Positions 35,182-44,864 of a stretch of DNA of 64,000 bases are shown here, piece by piece. The stretch is taken from contig NZ_JAAVLX010000002.1 of NCBI RefSeq assembly GCF_013114825.1, forward strand, positions 372,001-436,000. The letters run 5' to 3'. Source of the stretch: Bradyrhizobium australiense (GTDB lineage: Bacteria > Pseudomonadota > Alphaproteobacteria > Rhizobiales > Xanthobacteraceae). The notes under the pieces are model-generated. The model was not told where the DNA came from, searched no databases, and worked only from the letters and a program-made list of their open reading frames with translations. Within the stretch, counting starts at the first letter, position 1; each line of letters begins with the position of its first letter. Both the position numbers and the translations under genes were made by a program.

Positions 35182-35643
35182 TTGACGCGGCCTGCAGTCC
35201 GAGGACTCCGCTTGTTAATCTCCCGCGACAGGAAACCACTGAAATGCGTATGCGGAAATACTCGAGAAACAATGCCGCGATATAGATTTGGATGCCGAAT
35301 GACTTACACCCCCGGAATTCGGCAAGGCCCGGTACGCAGCGATTCCCAATCATTCCAGCGTACCGGGCCGTCGATTCTCCATGCCGTCAGATGCAGAGGA
35401 TCTCGACCTTCACCCGCTATCTGACACGCAGATTCCAGATATCGTCGCGCACTCGTCCAGCGCAGCAATCGTGTAGCTTTAGAGCCAAAGCGAACATCAG
35501 CTTCGGTGCGTCACGCCATGGGGTTGATGAGTGCACGACCCAGATTGGCATGCTTCGGATGGCATGCACATTACGACGGTTAGGCGGCGTGTTTTGTGAG
35601 TCTGCCACGAGAGCTGTTCATGGCAGCGAGCGTACGATCTCTC
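35182..35643. other. intergenic region after flgL
   Basis: No coding content seen. Its most striking content is a 12-bp perfect inverted repeat (35326-35369), listed separately. Confidence 0.3.
35326..35369. repeat. 12-bp perfect inverted repeat with 20-base loop
   Basis: GGCCCGGTACGC (35326-35337) and GCGTACCGGGCC (35358-35369) form a strong hairpin. No T-run follows, so it is not a standard terminator. It could be a mobile-element end, a protein site or a structured RNA. Confidence 0.6.
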
Positions 35644-36156
35644 TCACTTCGGATCGCGAACAAGATTGATCGTGACTTGCGAAACCCATGCGCCGGGGGA
35701 CTCCATACTGAACGTCTGTCGTGCGCCGTTTGTCTGAACCGTCAGGAGAGCCGTGATCGTTTCACTCTCTACCTTGGCCTCGATAAGACCATCGAGATTT
35801 CGGCCTGAAACCTTGCCGCCTTGTCGATACTGACTTTCAAACCAGTTACCCGAAAGATTGGTTCCCTGCTGATCAATATTAGCGCTTAGTTCCATTTTGT
35901 AAGCATCGCTCGCGCAGCGCACAGTCATCTTGACGGAAAGCCCTGTGTTTCTCACGATATAGTCGGCTTTACAGCGAACGCGCTCTCGAGGCCCATCGGA
36001 CGGCTTCATCGTTCCGCTGCCCGACCATGACCCGGCTACATTTTCCAACGTTTGCGCCGAAACCGGTGCAACACTTAGTATAATCAGCAGCACAGAGAGT
36101 GGACGCGGACGCCTGAAAACTGCGTTGAACAACAACATCGACATGGCCTTTCGCAA
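35644..36156 (-). CDS. exported hypothetical protein, 170 aa
   Basis: The product has a signal peptide (MRKAMSMLLFNAVFRRPRPLSVLLIILSVAPVSAQ, with cleavage near SAQT). The mature part of about 135 residues appears beta-rich (GSWSGSGTM, RVRCKADYIVRNTGLSVKMTVRC with a possible disulphide, NLSGNWFESQYR). It resembles small periplasmic lipocalin- or avidin-like barrels in rhizobia, without a clear family. It stands alone. Function unknown. Confidence 0.65.
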   Translation of the reverse strand: MRKAMSMLLFNAVFRRPRPLSVLLIILSVAPVSAQTLENVAGSWSGSGTMKPSDGPRERVRCKADYIVRNTGLSVKMTVRCASDAYKMELSANIDQQGTNLSGNWFESQYRQGGKVSGRNLDGLIEAKVESETITALLTVQTNGARQTFSMESPGAWVSQVTINLVRDPK

Positions 36157-36911
36157 AGTTCGAAACTTCAGGACAATCTAAGGGCGTCTGCTGTATGCCT
36201 CTGATCTACTCACGACAACCTGACCTTGGTCGCACTTGAACAACCTCGCCCTGCGCCGACGCATGTCGTTCGCCATTAACCCACTCTTCGGCTTCGGCCA
36301 GCCACAGCCTGCCTCCTGTTTGCAATCTGCTTTCGCTCCCGACACAGAAGCTCAACGCGAGAAGGCGACTCTTCGGATCCATTGAACTCTGCAGTGGAGG
36401 AAACACACCGTCAAGGTCTTCTCATACCCCACATAGACCAAACAATGATCGATGATTGTCCGAGTGTTGCCTTGTGTGACTGAACGTGACGCGGCTCTCC
36501 AATTGCGCCCAAAGTCCCAACGGAGTTTGCGCACGCTGCAAAGGAATGCATCGACGAAGTTCGATCGTGTCGAGCAGAGACGTTGCAGCGATATCGTCGG
36601 TGGATAGTGCCGGTTCAGGTCTCGCTCGAAAACTCTTGCCGACTCGCAATCTGAGAATAAGTGATTTAGTCGCGATAAAACGCGAAACGGTCCGCAATCG
36701 ACCTCTCATCGGGGATGCATTGCCATTTTTGTTTCTGAACGTTAATGGCGCGCAATGCACGCGCGATCGCAACGAGCAATTCCAACAGAAACAAATGGCG
36801 TCCACCTGAAATATTTTGAAACGGCACGGACGCCGTTCGACCACACGTCGTCAATAGATACGCCTCAATTTGCCTCGAAACATTGCGTCACCCGCATGAT
36901 CGGATTGTCCA
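36157..36911. other. long non-coding stretch (about 750 bases)
   Basis: Only short frames without conserved content are seen. It separates an exported-protein gene from a transferase-like gene. No RNA gene could be identified. Confidence 0.3.
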
Positions 36912-38555
36912 ATGGGTGGCCCGGCAACGATGAACAGCACCTTGGAAGGGGCCCTTAGACAGCATACGCGCGCGCCGCGATTGCCGACGCAGCTGGCGCG
37001 CTTGCGCGAGGTGACCAATCGCTATCATGGAGTCATTCGCTGGCGCGGGGTGAGCACGGTTTCGCTTCCTTCCATTGCAGTAGTGGTACTCGAGGCGACG
37101 CATGCGACGCGCGTCGAGAGGCTGATCGAATCACTGCACGAAAATTCGATTGTAATTCTACCTTTCGGCGAAGACCCGGCCTTCGACCTTGTTAAGTCCA
37201 GATTTCATGCTCATGGCACGCTCGGCACGCAGGGCGACGAAGCGCCGCATCATTTGTGGTGGGGTGGCCTCAAGCCACTTGCGGTGCCGACGGGTCTCTA
37301 TCGCAAACAGGACACGCTGTTTATTTCGTCTTACGAAGCGAGCGACTGTGCCGATCAAGCCAAACGCCTTGTCGGTGACTTCCGGCAGTTCGGCCTCGAC
37401 CACGTTGTCATGCAGGCCCCACTGCAGTCGGATTGCATCATGGAGGCGCCGTCCAAAGTCGACTTTATCATAGAGCAGTGGACCCGCGCACGTCGGCCGG
37501 TGTTCTGGATCAGTCCGCATGCACGACTCGCGGGTCATCCGTTACTCCCGCAGGCACTTGGATGCGACATAGCCATGCATCGACGGTCCAACGGTGCGAT
37601 GACCACCGGTGTGCTATTCTTTCACCAGACCGAGCGCGCACAGGCATTGCTCGATATCTGGCAACGTCTCACCTGCAGTCATCCCAACCTGCCGGAGTCG
37701 CTCCTGCTCGATCATGCATGGACGATGACCAATGCACAGCGACAGTTGGAGACGGCTTGGCTGCCCGATACCTATTGGCAGACAGCAGACGTTAAGCCCC
37801 GCGCCGGCACTACCATTCTTCGGCAGGGCGACAGTCGCGATAACGATCACTCGCTCGCACCGTTTGCGACGCCTCTGCAATCGGGGCGACGGTTCAGCCG
37901 ACACCAGCCACCGAAAGCGCATCTGGTGATGAAGGGCGCCGGCGATGGCCTCGGTCTGGTCACGGTCGCGATCCGGGACGTGCTGGCCGCCGGCACGCAG
38001 GATGTCGGTGAGCTGTTGAAGCGGCCCCATCGGCTTTCGCCGCCGATTGCGGGGGCTTCTCGCAGAGAGCCAGCCTCGTCACCGCGGTGTTACGCCTCTC
38101 AAGAAGACTTGGATACACCTTCGGATATGGGCCTGATGCCGGTCGGAGCTTCCGCTCTCAGCGCTTTCGGTCTCGAGGATTGGAGGAGCAAAGATCATAT
38201 CCATCAGAATGCGCGCGATACTGGAGGTATCGTCGGTCTCGATCGCTCCTCGCTCCCGCAAATCGGACAGCCATCTGGCAAGTTCCGCGTGCGATCGCTG
38301 TGCTCCTTGGTGCCGCATGATGTTGAAAAGTTCGGGAAATTGCGGAGCTTCCAGCATCACCATGCGCAACAGTGCCATACGTTCCCGGTCTGCACGGGCG
38401 TCGATATCGAGCCTGAAAATCTTTTGCAGCGCTTCGTCGAGCGTCATGCCCTCGTAGTTGCCCGGGAGCGCAAGCATGCTCTGTCGATGAACATCAATGA
38501 CGGCTGCGAACAGATCTTGCTTGCTCGGAAACAGCCGGTACAGCGTTTGCTTTGA
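36912..38555 (+). CDS. glycosyltransferase-like protein, C-terminus running into the TetR gene
   Basis: The first about 390 codons encode a soluble protein (VLEATHATRVERLIESLHEN, VDFIIEQWTRARRPVFWISPHARLAG, SNGAMTTGVLFFHQTERAQALLDIWQRL, LLLDHAWTMTNAQRQLETAW). The MTTGVLFF and LLDIWQ segments resemble nucleotide-diphospho-sugar transferases. After about 38085 the frame is antisense to the TetR gene and is probably not native. The original stop may have been lost or the gene truncated. No sugar-pathway neighbours are present. Function is a guess from fold-like motifs. Confidence 0.45.
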   Translation: MGGPATMNSTLEGALRQHTRAPRLPTQLARLREVTNRYHGVIRWRGVSTVSLPSIAVVVLEATHATRVERLIESLHENSIVILPFGEDPAFDLVKSRFHAHGTLGTQGDEAPHHLWWGGLKPLAVPTGLYRKQDTLFISSYEASDCADQAKRLVGDFRQFGLDHVVMQAPLQSDCIMEAPSKVDFIIEQWTRARRPVFWISPHARLAGHPLLPQALGCDIAMHRRSNGAMTTGVLFFHQTERAQALLDIWQRLTCSHPNLPESLLLDHAWTMTNAQRQLETAWLPDTYWQTADVKPRAGTTILRQGDSRDNDHSLAPFATPLQSGRRFSRHQPPKAHLVMKGAGDGLGLVTVAIRDVLAAGTQDVGELLKRPHRLSPPIAGASRREPASSPRCYASQEDLDTPSDMGLMPVGASALSAFGLEDWRSKDHIHQNARDTGGIVGLDRSSLPQIGQPSGKFRVRSLCSLVPHDVEKFGKLRSFQHHHAQQCHTFPVCTGVDIEPENLLQRFVERHALVVARERKHALSMNINDGCEQILLARKQPVQRLL

Positions 38556-38714
38556 AATCCGGCAGCGCTCGGCAACATCGTCGGTGGTGGTGCGACCGTA
38601 ACCTCGCTTCAGGAACAGTATCCTGGCGCCTTCGACCACAAGTGCACGTTGCGCCTCGTCGGTTACTACCTTTGGACGTCCGCGCTTTCGACGCAACATG
38701 TTCGGTGGACTCAT
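38079..38714 (-). CDS. TetR-family repressor of the RND efflux operon
   Basis: The 211-aa product has a TetR N-terminal helix-turn-helix (about residues 25-70: ALVVEGARILFLKRGYGRTTTDDVAERCRISKQTLYRLFPSKQDLF). A C-terminal ligand-binding region of AcrR-like character follows (MVMLEAPQFPELFNIMRH). It is divergent from the RND adaptor gene, and a perfect 14-bp palindrome lies between them. Repression of the pump and of itself, relieved by a pump substrate, is the usual arrangement. The gene is overlapped antisense by the end of the upstream transferase-like frame. Confidence 0.88.
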   Translation of the reverse strand: MSPPNMLRRKRGRPKVVTDEAQRALVVEGARILFLKRGYGRTTTDDVAERCRISKQTLYRLFPSKQDLFAAVIDVHRQSMLALPGNYEGMTLDEALQKIFRLDIDARADRERMALLRMVMLEAPQFPELFNIMRHQGAQRSHAELARWLSDLRERGAIETDDTSSIARILMDMIFAPPILETESAESGSSDRHQAHIRRCIQVFLRGVTPR

Positions 38715-38793
38715 CTTGCGTTCCTTTCGCCCTCATTCCGGAGGCCTCGGGGCCGACCGATCCTATTGACTCCCGCTCCGACAGTTAATATCA

Positions 38794-38807
38794 GTACTTA
38801 TAAGTAC
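38794..38807. promoter_or_regulatory. palindromic operator GTACTTATAAGTAC
   Basis: A perfect 14-bp palindrome is centred between the TetR gene start (38714) and the RND adaptor start (38825), 17 bases from the latter. This is the usual place and form of a TetR operator. Binding is inferred. Confidence 0.75.
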
Positions 38808-38824
38808 CGCAATTAGGAACTTGC

Positions 38825-40105
38825 GTGAACGAGCGAAAACAGAGGCCCTTATACCTTGTTCTTCGATGTCACCCGTTTGGCCGGACGACGTCGTGCGTCG
38901 TCTCGCTCCTGCTGTTGACAGCTTGTGAGGGGCAGCAACGGCCCCCCGGTGCATTTCCCAGGCCCGAGGTGGGCGTCGTCGCGCTTCATCCTCGATCTGT
39001 GGCGATAACAACCGAACTACCGGGCCGCACCGCGGCATCGTTGACAGCGGAGGTGCGCCCGCAAGTGAACGGCATCGTTCAAGCCCGCGTGTTCGAGGAA
39101 GGGAGCGAGGTAAAGAAGGGCGATCCACTCTACCAGATTGATCTGGCGAGCTATCGCGCGTCATACGACAGCGCCGTGGCGGCGCATCAGAAAGCCGAGG
39201 CAGCCGTGCCGAGTGCCGAAGCCAAGGTCGAACGATATCAAGGACTGGTCAAGCAGAACGCGGTGAGCAAACAGGACTTCGATGATGCCCGTGCGGCGCT
39301 TGCGCAGGCCAAGGCCGACGTGGCTTCGGCCGAGGCCAACGTCGAAACCGCCCGCATCAATCTCGCCTATACCAAGATCACCGCACCGATCGGGGGCCGG
39401 ATTGACAAGTCCTCGCTCACGCCCGGTGCACTTGTGACGGCAAGTCAAACCACGGCCTTGGCCACCATTCGCACGCTCGATCCGATCAATGTCGACGTGA
39501 CCGAATCCAGCACGAATCTGCTCAACTGGCGGCAAGCTGTCAGTGAGGGGCGCATCAAGTTCAGCGGTCCGGATGTAAACGTCAAGCTGAAGCTCGAAAA
39601 CGGCGCCGTCTACTCGCACACCGGCAAGCTTTCCGTCGTCGAGTCCTACGTCAGCGAGACGACCGGCACATTCGCCTTGCGAGCGCAATTTCCCAATCCC
39701 GATCGGCTGCTCCTTCCCGGCATGTACGTGCGGGCCGTTATAGAGCAAGGCGTCGCCGAAAGCAGCTTCCTGGTACCGCAGCGTGCCGTCACGCGGAACA
39801 CGAAGGGGGAGCCCACGGCGATGCTTGTCGCGCCCGACGGCAAGGTGGAGCTGCGCGTTTTGTCAGTCGGCAGAAGCGTGGGAAACAACTGGCTTGTCGA
39901 CGGCGGCATTCGAAGCGGCGATCGCGTCATCGTTCAGGGCATGCAGTTGGTGCGGCCAGGCCAGGAGGTCGGCGCCGTCGAAGTCACGATCGACGAGACG
40001 ACAGGCGAAGTTCGCCGTCGAAAGCAGGGACCCTCACAATCCAGGATGCAGCAGTCGGCTGGAGGCGACCGGGAGCCGGATTCCAACCCGGTAGTCGGGA
40101 ACTAG
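38825..40105 (+). CDS. RND efflux periplasmic adaptor (MexA/AcrA family lipoprotein)
   Basis: The 426-aa product has a signal sequence with a lipobox (LLLLTAC, Cys about residue 34), then the adaptor fold. The barrel-sandwich strand VRPQVNGIVQARVFEEGSEVKKGDPLYQID comes first, then the long coiled coil (AAVPSAEAKVERYQGLVKQ to ETARINLAYTKITAP), then the beta-barrel domain (GRIDKSSLTPGALVT) and membrane-proximal domain (VPQRAVTRNTKGEPTAML). It links the inner-membrane permease to the outer-membrane channel. The start is GTG 38825. It is the first gene of the operon divergent from tetR and is followed after 3 bases by the permease gene. Confidence 0.93.
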   Translation: MNERKQRPLYLVLRCHPFGRTTSCVVSLLLLTACEGQQRPPGAFPRPEVGVVALHPRSVAITTELPGRTAASLTAEVRPQVNGIVQARVFEEGSEVKKGDPLYQIDLASYRASYDSAVAAHQKAEAAVPSAEAKVERYQGLVKQNAVSKQDFDDARAALAQAKADVASAEANVETARINLAYTKITAPIGGRIDKSSLTPGALVTASQTTALATIRTLDPINVDVTESSTNLLNWRQAVSEGRIKFSGPDVNVKLKLENGAVYSHTGKLSVVESYVSETTGTFALRAQFPNPDRLLLPGMYVRAVIEQGVAESSFLVPQRAVTRNTKGEPTAMLVAPDGKVELRVLSVGRSVGNNWLVDGGIRSGDRVIVQGMQLVRPGQEVGAVEVTIDETTGEVRRRKQGPSQSRMQQSAGGDREPDSNPVVGN

Positions 40106-40108
40106 CCG

Positions 40109-43100
40109 ATGTCTCGTTTCTTCATCGATCGCCCGGTATTTGCTTGGGTGCTCGCTATCGTCGTCATGCTGGGCGGTCTACTCTCTCTCAGAACGCTATC
40201 GATCTCGCAATACCCGCAGATCGCGCCGACCACGGTGCGCGTCAGCGCGACCTACGCGGGCGCCGATGCCCAGACTGTCGAAAATTCGGTGACCAAGGTC
40301 ATCGAACAGGGCATGACCGGTATCGACAATCTCGACTACATGACCTCGACTTCCACATCGACCGGCTCGTCGCAAATTACGCTTACCTTCACCAGCGCAG
40401 CGAACCCGGATACGGCGCAGATCCAGGTACAGAATAAGCTCCAACTCGTCACTTCGCTGCTGCCGCAGACCGTACAGAATTCCGGCGTTTCCGTCACGAA
40501 GTCGTCGACCGGCTTCCTAATGGTGATCGGATTCGTCTCGTCCGACAGCAAGCTTTCCTCAATCGATCTCGCCGACTTCGTCAACAGCACGCTGAACGAT
40601 ACGCTCAAGCGCGTGGAAGGCGTGGGCGACACCCAACTATTCGGATCCGGTTACGCAATGCGCATCTGGATCGACCCGGACAAGCTTGCCAAGTACGGGC
40701 TGATGCCGAGCGAAGTCGCTTCCGCGATCGAAGCGCAAAACACGCAAGTTTCTGCCGGCCAGCTTGGCGGCTTGCCAGCGCGCAAGGGACAGCAGCTCAA
40801 CGCGACCGTGACCGCGCGCAGTCGCCTCCAGACGACCGAGCAATTCCGCAACATCATCCTCAAGAGCGCCACCGATGGTTCGCTGGTGCGGCTGAACGAC
40901 GTCGCCAGTGTCGAACTCGGCGCCGAAAGCTATACCACCAGCGCAGCGTATAATGGAAAGCCGGCCGCGGGACTCGCTGTCAATCTGGCGACGGGCGCAA
41001 ACGCCATCAGTACCGCGCAAGCCGTCAAGGCCGCCATCGCGCGTGTGTCCTCCACGTTTCCGCAAGGCGTCGAAGTGGTCTACCCCTATGATACCACGCC
41101 TTTCGTGGAACTATCGATCGAAGAAGTGGTAAAGACGCTGATCGAGGCCATCATTCTCGTCTTCATTGTTATGTTTGTCTTCTTGCAGAGTATACGAGCC
41201 ACCCTCATCCCAACTCTGGCGGTTCCTGTCGTGCTGCTTGGCACGTTCGGCGTGCTTGCCGTCTTCGGCTATTCCATCAACGCGCTCACCATGTTCGCCA
41301 TGGTGCTGGCAATCGGGCTTCTGGTCGACGACGCGATCGTCGTAGTCGAGAACGTCGAGCGCGTTATGCGGGAGGAAGGACTTTCTCCAAGGGATGCGAC
41401 GCGGAAGTCCATGGATGAGATCACGGGCGCGCTCATCGGCATCGCGACGGTGCTGTCCGCCGTGTTCGTGCCGATGGCATTCTTTGGCGGCTCCGTGGGT
41501 ATCATCTATCGACAGTTCTCGGTCACGATCGTCTCGGCAATGATCCTGTCGGTGCTGGTCGCGCTCGTGCTGACGCCTGCGTTGTGCGCGACCGTCCTGC
41601 GCCCTCCCGGGGACCAGGCGACGCGAACCGGGGCGTTTGGCTGGTTCAACCGCGTATTCGATTCGGGAACGCATGCCTATCGTAACGTCACGAAGGGAGC
41701 CATACGACGATCCGGACATTTCCTGCTCGTTTTCGTGGCCATCGTCGTCGCGATCGGCGTGATGTTCATGCGCCTGCCGGGTTCATTCCTTCCCCAGGAA
41801 GATCAGGGCATTCTGATGACCAGCGTGCAGCTTCCGGTGGGCGCGACGCAGGACAGGACGCTGCGCGTCCTGGAGGAAGTCAAGGAGCACTACCTCACGC
41901 AGGAGAAGAATGCCGTCGAAGGCGTGTTCACCACGGCCGGCTTCGGCTTCGGCGGCCAAGGGCAGAACGTCGGGATCGCCTTCGTCCGGTTGAGACCGTT
42001 GGCTGAACGGAGATCGGCGGTGTTGTCCGCGCAAGCCGTCGCCGGACGTGCCATGATGGCATTTCGCGGCGTCAAAGACGGACTGGCGTTCGCGCTTGCT
42101 CCGCCGGCCATCCAGGGCATGGGCAACTCCAGCGGTTTCGACTTCTACCTGCAGGATGTCAACGGCGCCGGACACGCCGAACTGATGCAGACGCGCGACC
42201 GACTCCTGCAACTGTCGGCACAGAATAAGTCTATCGCCAATGCCCGTCCGAATGGCCAGGAAGACGAGCCGCAGTTCTCGATCGACATCGATCAGGAAAA
42301 GGCCAGCGCGCTTGGCGTAAGCCTCTCGGATATCAACACGACGCTTTCGACGGCCTGGGGCAGCAGCTATGTCAACGATTTCATCGACCGCGGCCGCGTC
42401 AAAAAAAGTCTACCTGCAATCGGACCGGGATTTCCGGATGCAGCCAGATGACCTGGGCCGGTGGTACGTGCGAAATTCGTCGAATACCATGGTGCCATTC
42501 TCGGCCTTTGCATCCGGCCGCTGGACATTCGGATCTCCGCGGCTCGAACGATACAACGGCTCCGCGGCGGTCGAGATCAAGGGAGAAGCTGCTGCCGGGA
42601 TCAGTTCAGGTGCTGCCATGGAGGCGATCGGCAACCTCGTGAAGCAGCTGCCCTCCGGCTACGCCAATCAATGGACCGGTCTTTCCGCGCAAGAGCAACT
42701 GTCGAACAATCAAGCTGCTTCGCTCTATGTGATCTCGGCGCTCGTGGTATTCTTGTGTCTCGCTGCCCTGTATGAAAGCTGGTCGATCCCGTTCGCGGTC
42801 ATGCTTTCGGTTCCGATCGGAATTTTTGGCGCACTTCTGGCGGCGATCATGTTCGGTCAGGCCAATGACGTCTATTTCAAGGTCGGCTTGCTGACGACGA
42901 TTGGCCTCGCGGCAAAGAATGCCATCCTGATCATCGAATTCGCGCTTGTGCGGCAGGAGTTGGGCATCGACCTGGTCGAGGCGACCCTCGAAGCAGCTCG
43001 CCAGCGCCTTCGCCCGATTCTCATGACGTCCCTTGCCTTCATCCTGGGTGTAATGCCGCTTGCCTTCGCATCCGGAGCGGGCTCGGGCGCGCAGAATTCG

Positions 43101-43262
43101 ATCGGCATCGGCGTCATGGGCGGCATGATCGCAAGCACCGCGCTTGGAATACTCTTCGCGCCGCTCCTCTTCGTCGTCGTGCGCAGAGTATTCAAAGGCG
43201 GCCACGTAAAACGCAATGCACCGCGAGAAACCGATCCGACGCCGGAGACGATCCAGCCATGA
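40109..43262 (+). pseudogene. RND efflux permease (MexB/AcrB family), frameshifted at an A7 tract
   Basis: Together the two frames (40109-42451 and about 42369-43262) encode a full-length permease of about 1,050 residues. It begins [20 protein letters not shown]. It has the HAE1-type motifs ([18 protein letters not shown] with the two membrane Asp residues), a central periplasmic loop, and the C-terminal half with [19 protein letters not shown]. The break is at 42401-42407, where seven A occur in GTCAAAAAAAGTC while the two protein halves fit six (RVKKVYLQ). A single A insertion shifts the frame. If real, the permease is inactive or made only by slippage at the A tract. Confidence 0.9.
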
Positions 43263-44812
43263 CCCGGCGATTATCAACAGGTTATTCCGAACGCGGAGCA
43301 ATCACGGCCGCCCGGGCGGGTCAGAAATTCGGGGCGAGTTCTCGCGGCAACGCTTGCCGAATATTCATCCTGTTGCTTTCAATCCAGCTGTTGACCGGAT
43401 GCGCTGTGGGCCCCGACTTCGGATCCCCCTCCATTGAGCTTCCGACGCGTTGGTCGAACGCAAAGGCTACCAAGACGCCGCCGGCCGCAAATCTGTCCCA
43501 TTGGTGGCGTCGTCTGAAGGATCCGGTACTGAACGCACTCATCGAGCAAGCCGTGGACGGCAATCTCGACGTGGCGCGCGCAAAAGGACGAATTCGCGAG
43601 GCACGAGCAACGCGTCGGCAAGCGGTCGGTGCCTTGTTCCCACAAGTCGAGGGTTCCGGCTCGGCTACCCGAAATCAGGCCAGCGCGGTCTCGGCAGGCG
43701 GCGGCGGGACAGGTACCTATAATCAGTTCCAGGCCGGCTTTGATGCCAGTTGGGAGCTTGATCTGTTCGGCGGCAATCGTCGCGCCGTCGAGGCCGCGAC
43801 TTATGGAGTCGATGCGGCAGAGGACGATTTGCGCGCTACGTTGCTGACCTTGGTCGGAGACGTAGCGGCCTATTACACCGAAGCCCGCGGCTATCAGGCG
43901 CGTATCGCGCTCGCGCGCCGCACTGCGTCCTCGCAGCGCGAGACCGCGGCGCTGACACAGAAGAAATTCGATGCCGGTTCTTCTTCCGCAGTCGATGTAG
44001 CCAAGGCTTCGGCTCAAGCTGCAACCACGGAAGCAAACATACCTACTTACGAAACATCCTATTCGGAAGCTGTTCACCGGCTCGGCGTGCTGCTCGGCCG
44101 GGATCCGACGGCATTGACTCAGCCACTTCGCCGCGGGGCGCCTATTCCGGCTCCCCGCCTTCCGTTGCCGACGGGTATTCCGGCCGACGTTCTTGTCATG
44201 CGGCCCGACGTGCGTCGGGCCGAGCGGCAATTGGCACAGTATACGGCCAAAATCGGCCAGGCGGAGGCCGCGCTCTATCCAAGCGTCACCCTCACCGGCT
44301 CGGTGTCGACGACCGGCCTCAAGACCGGCGATCTCGGCGAGAATTCATCTATCGGATGGTCATTCGGGCCGACGGTCAGCGTTCCAATCTTCAACGGCGG
44401 TAAGCTGCGTGCTGGCGTCGAAATCGCGGAGGCCCAGCGCGACCAATACTACATCGCTTGGCGCTCGGCTGTGCTTTCTGCACTCGAGGACGTGGAAAAC
44501 TCCATCGTCTCGCTGGCGCAGGAACGCATCAGGATCCAGAGCCTTTCAAAGGCCGCTCAGCGTTACCGCGAGGCGGCGCGCCTATCTCGCTCGCTTTACG
44601 AGACCGGCTCGTCGAGTTTTCTCGACGTGCTCGATGCCGAACGCTCGCTTTACACGGCGGAAGATTCGCTCCTGCAGAGCCGCATCGCCATTGCAACCGA
44701 TTACATCGCGCTTTCCAAGGCGCTCGGCGGTGGCTGGGACGGCGCGATCGAGAGTTCGCGGCCGGACGTGAATGACGTCAATACAGGACCGCACATTCCA
44801 GTTTCGCAGTAG
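43259..44812 (+). CDS. outer-membrane efflux channel (OprM/NodT-type factor)
   Basis: The 517-aa product overlaps the permease stop by 4 bases (ATGA) and completes the tripartite pump. An N-terminal hydrophobic segment ends in a lipobox ([11 protein letters not shown]). The body has the two TolC-like repeats with helical barrels ([45 protein letters not shown], and, later, [38 protein letters not shown]) and a closing [21 protein letters not shown] helix. Function is export of small molecules with the adaptor and permease. Confidence 0.92.
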   Translation: MTRRLSTGYSERGAITAARAGQKFGASSRGNACRIFILLLSIQLLTGCAVGPDFGSPSIELPTRWSNAKATKTPPAANLSHWWRRLKDPVLNALIEQAVDGNLDVARAKGRIREARATRRQAVGALFPQVEGSGSATRNQASAVSAGGGGTGTYNQFQAGFDASWELDLFGGNRRAVEAATYGVDAAEDDLRATLLTLVGDVAAYYTEARGYQARIALARRTASSQRETAALTQKKFDAGSSSAVDVAKASAQAATTEANIPTYETSYSEAVHRLGVLLGRDPTALTQPLRRGAPIPAPRLPLPTGIPADVLVMRPDVRRAERQLAQYTAKIGQAEAALYPSVTLTGSVSTTGLKTGDLGENSSIGWSFGPTVSVPIFNGGKLRAGVEIAEAQRDQYYIAWRSAVLSALEDVENSIVSLAQERIRIQSLSKAAQRYREAARLSRSLYETGSSSFLDVLDAERSLYTAEDSLLQSRIAIATDYIALSKALGGGWDGAIESSRPDVNDVNTGPHIPVSQ

Positions 44813-44864
44813 CACTCCGAACTTCAGGCACTTCACTTTACCCCGCGAAAATCACATTCCATAG

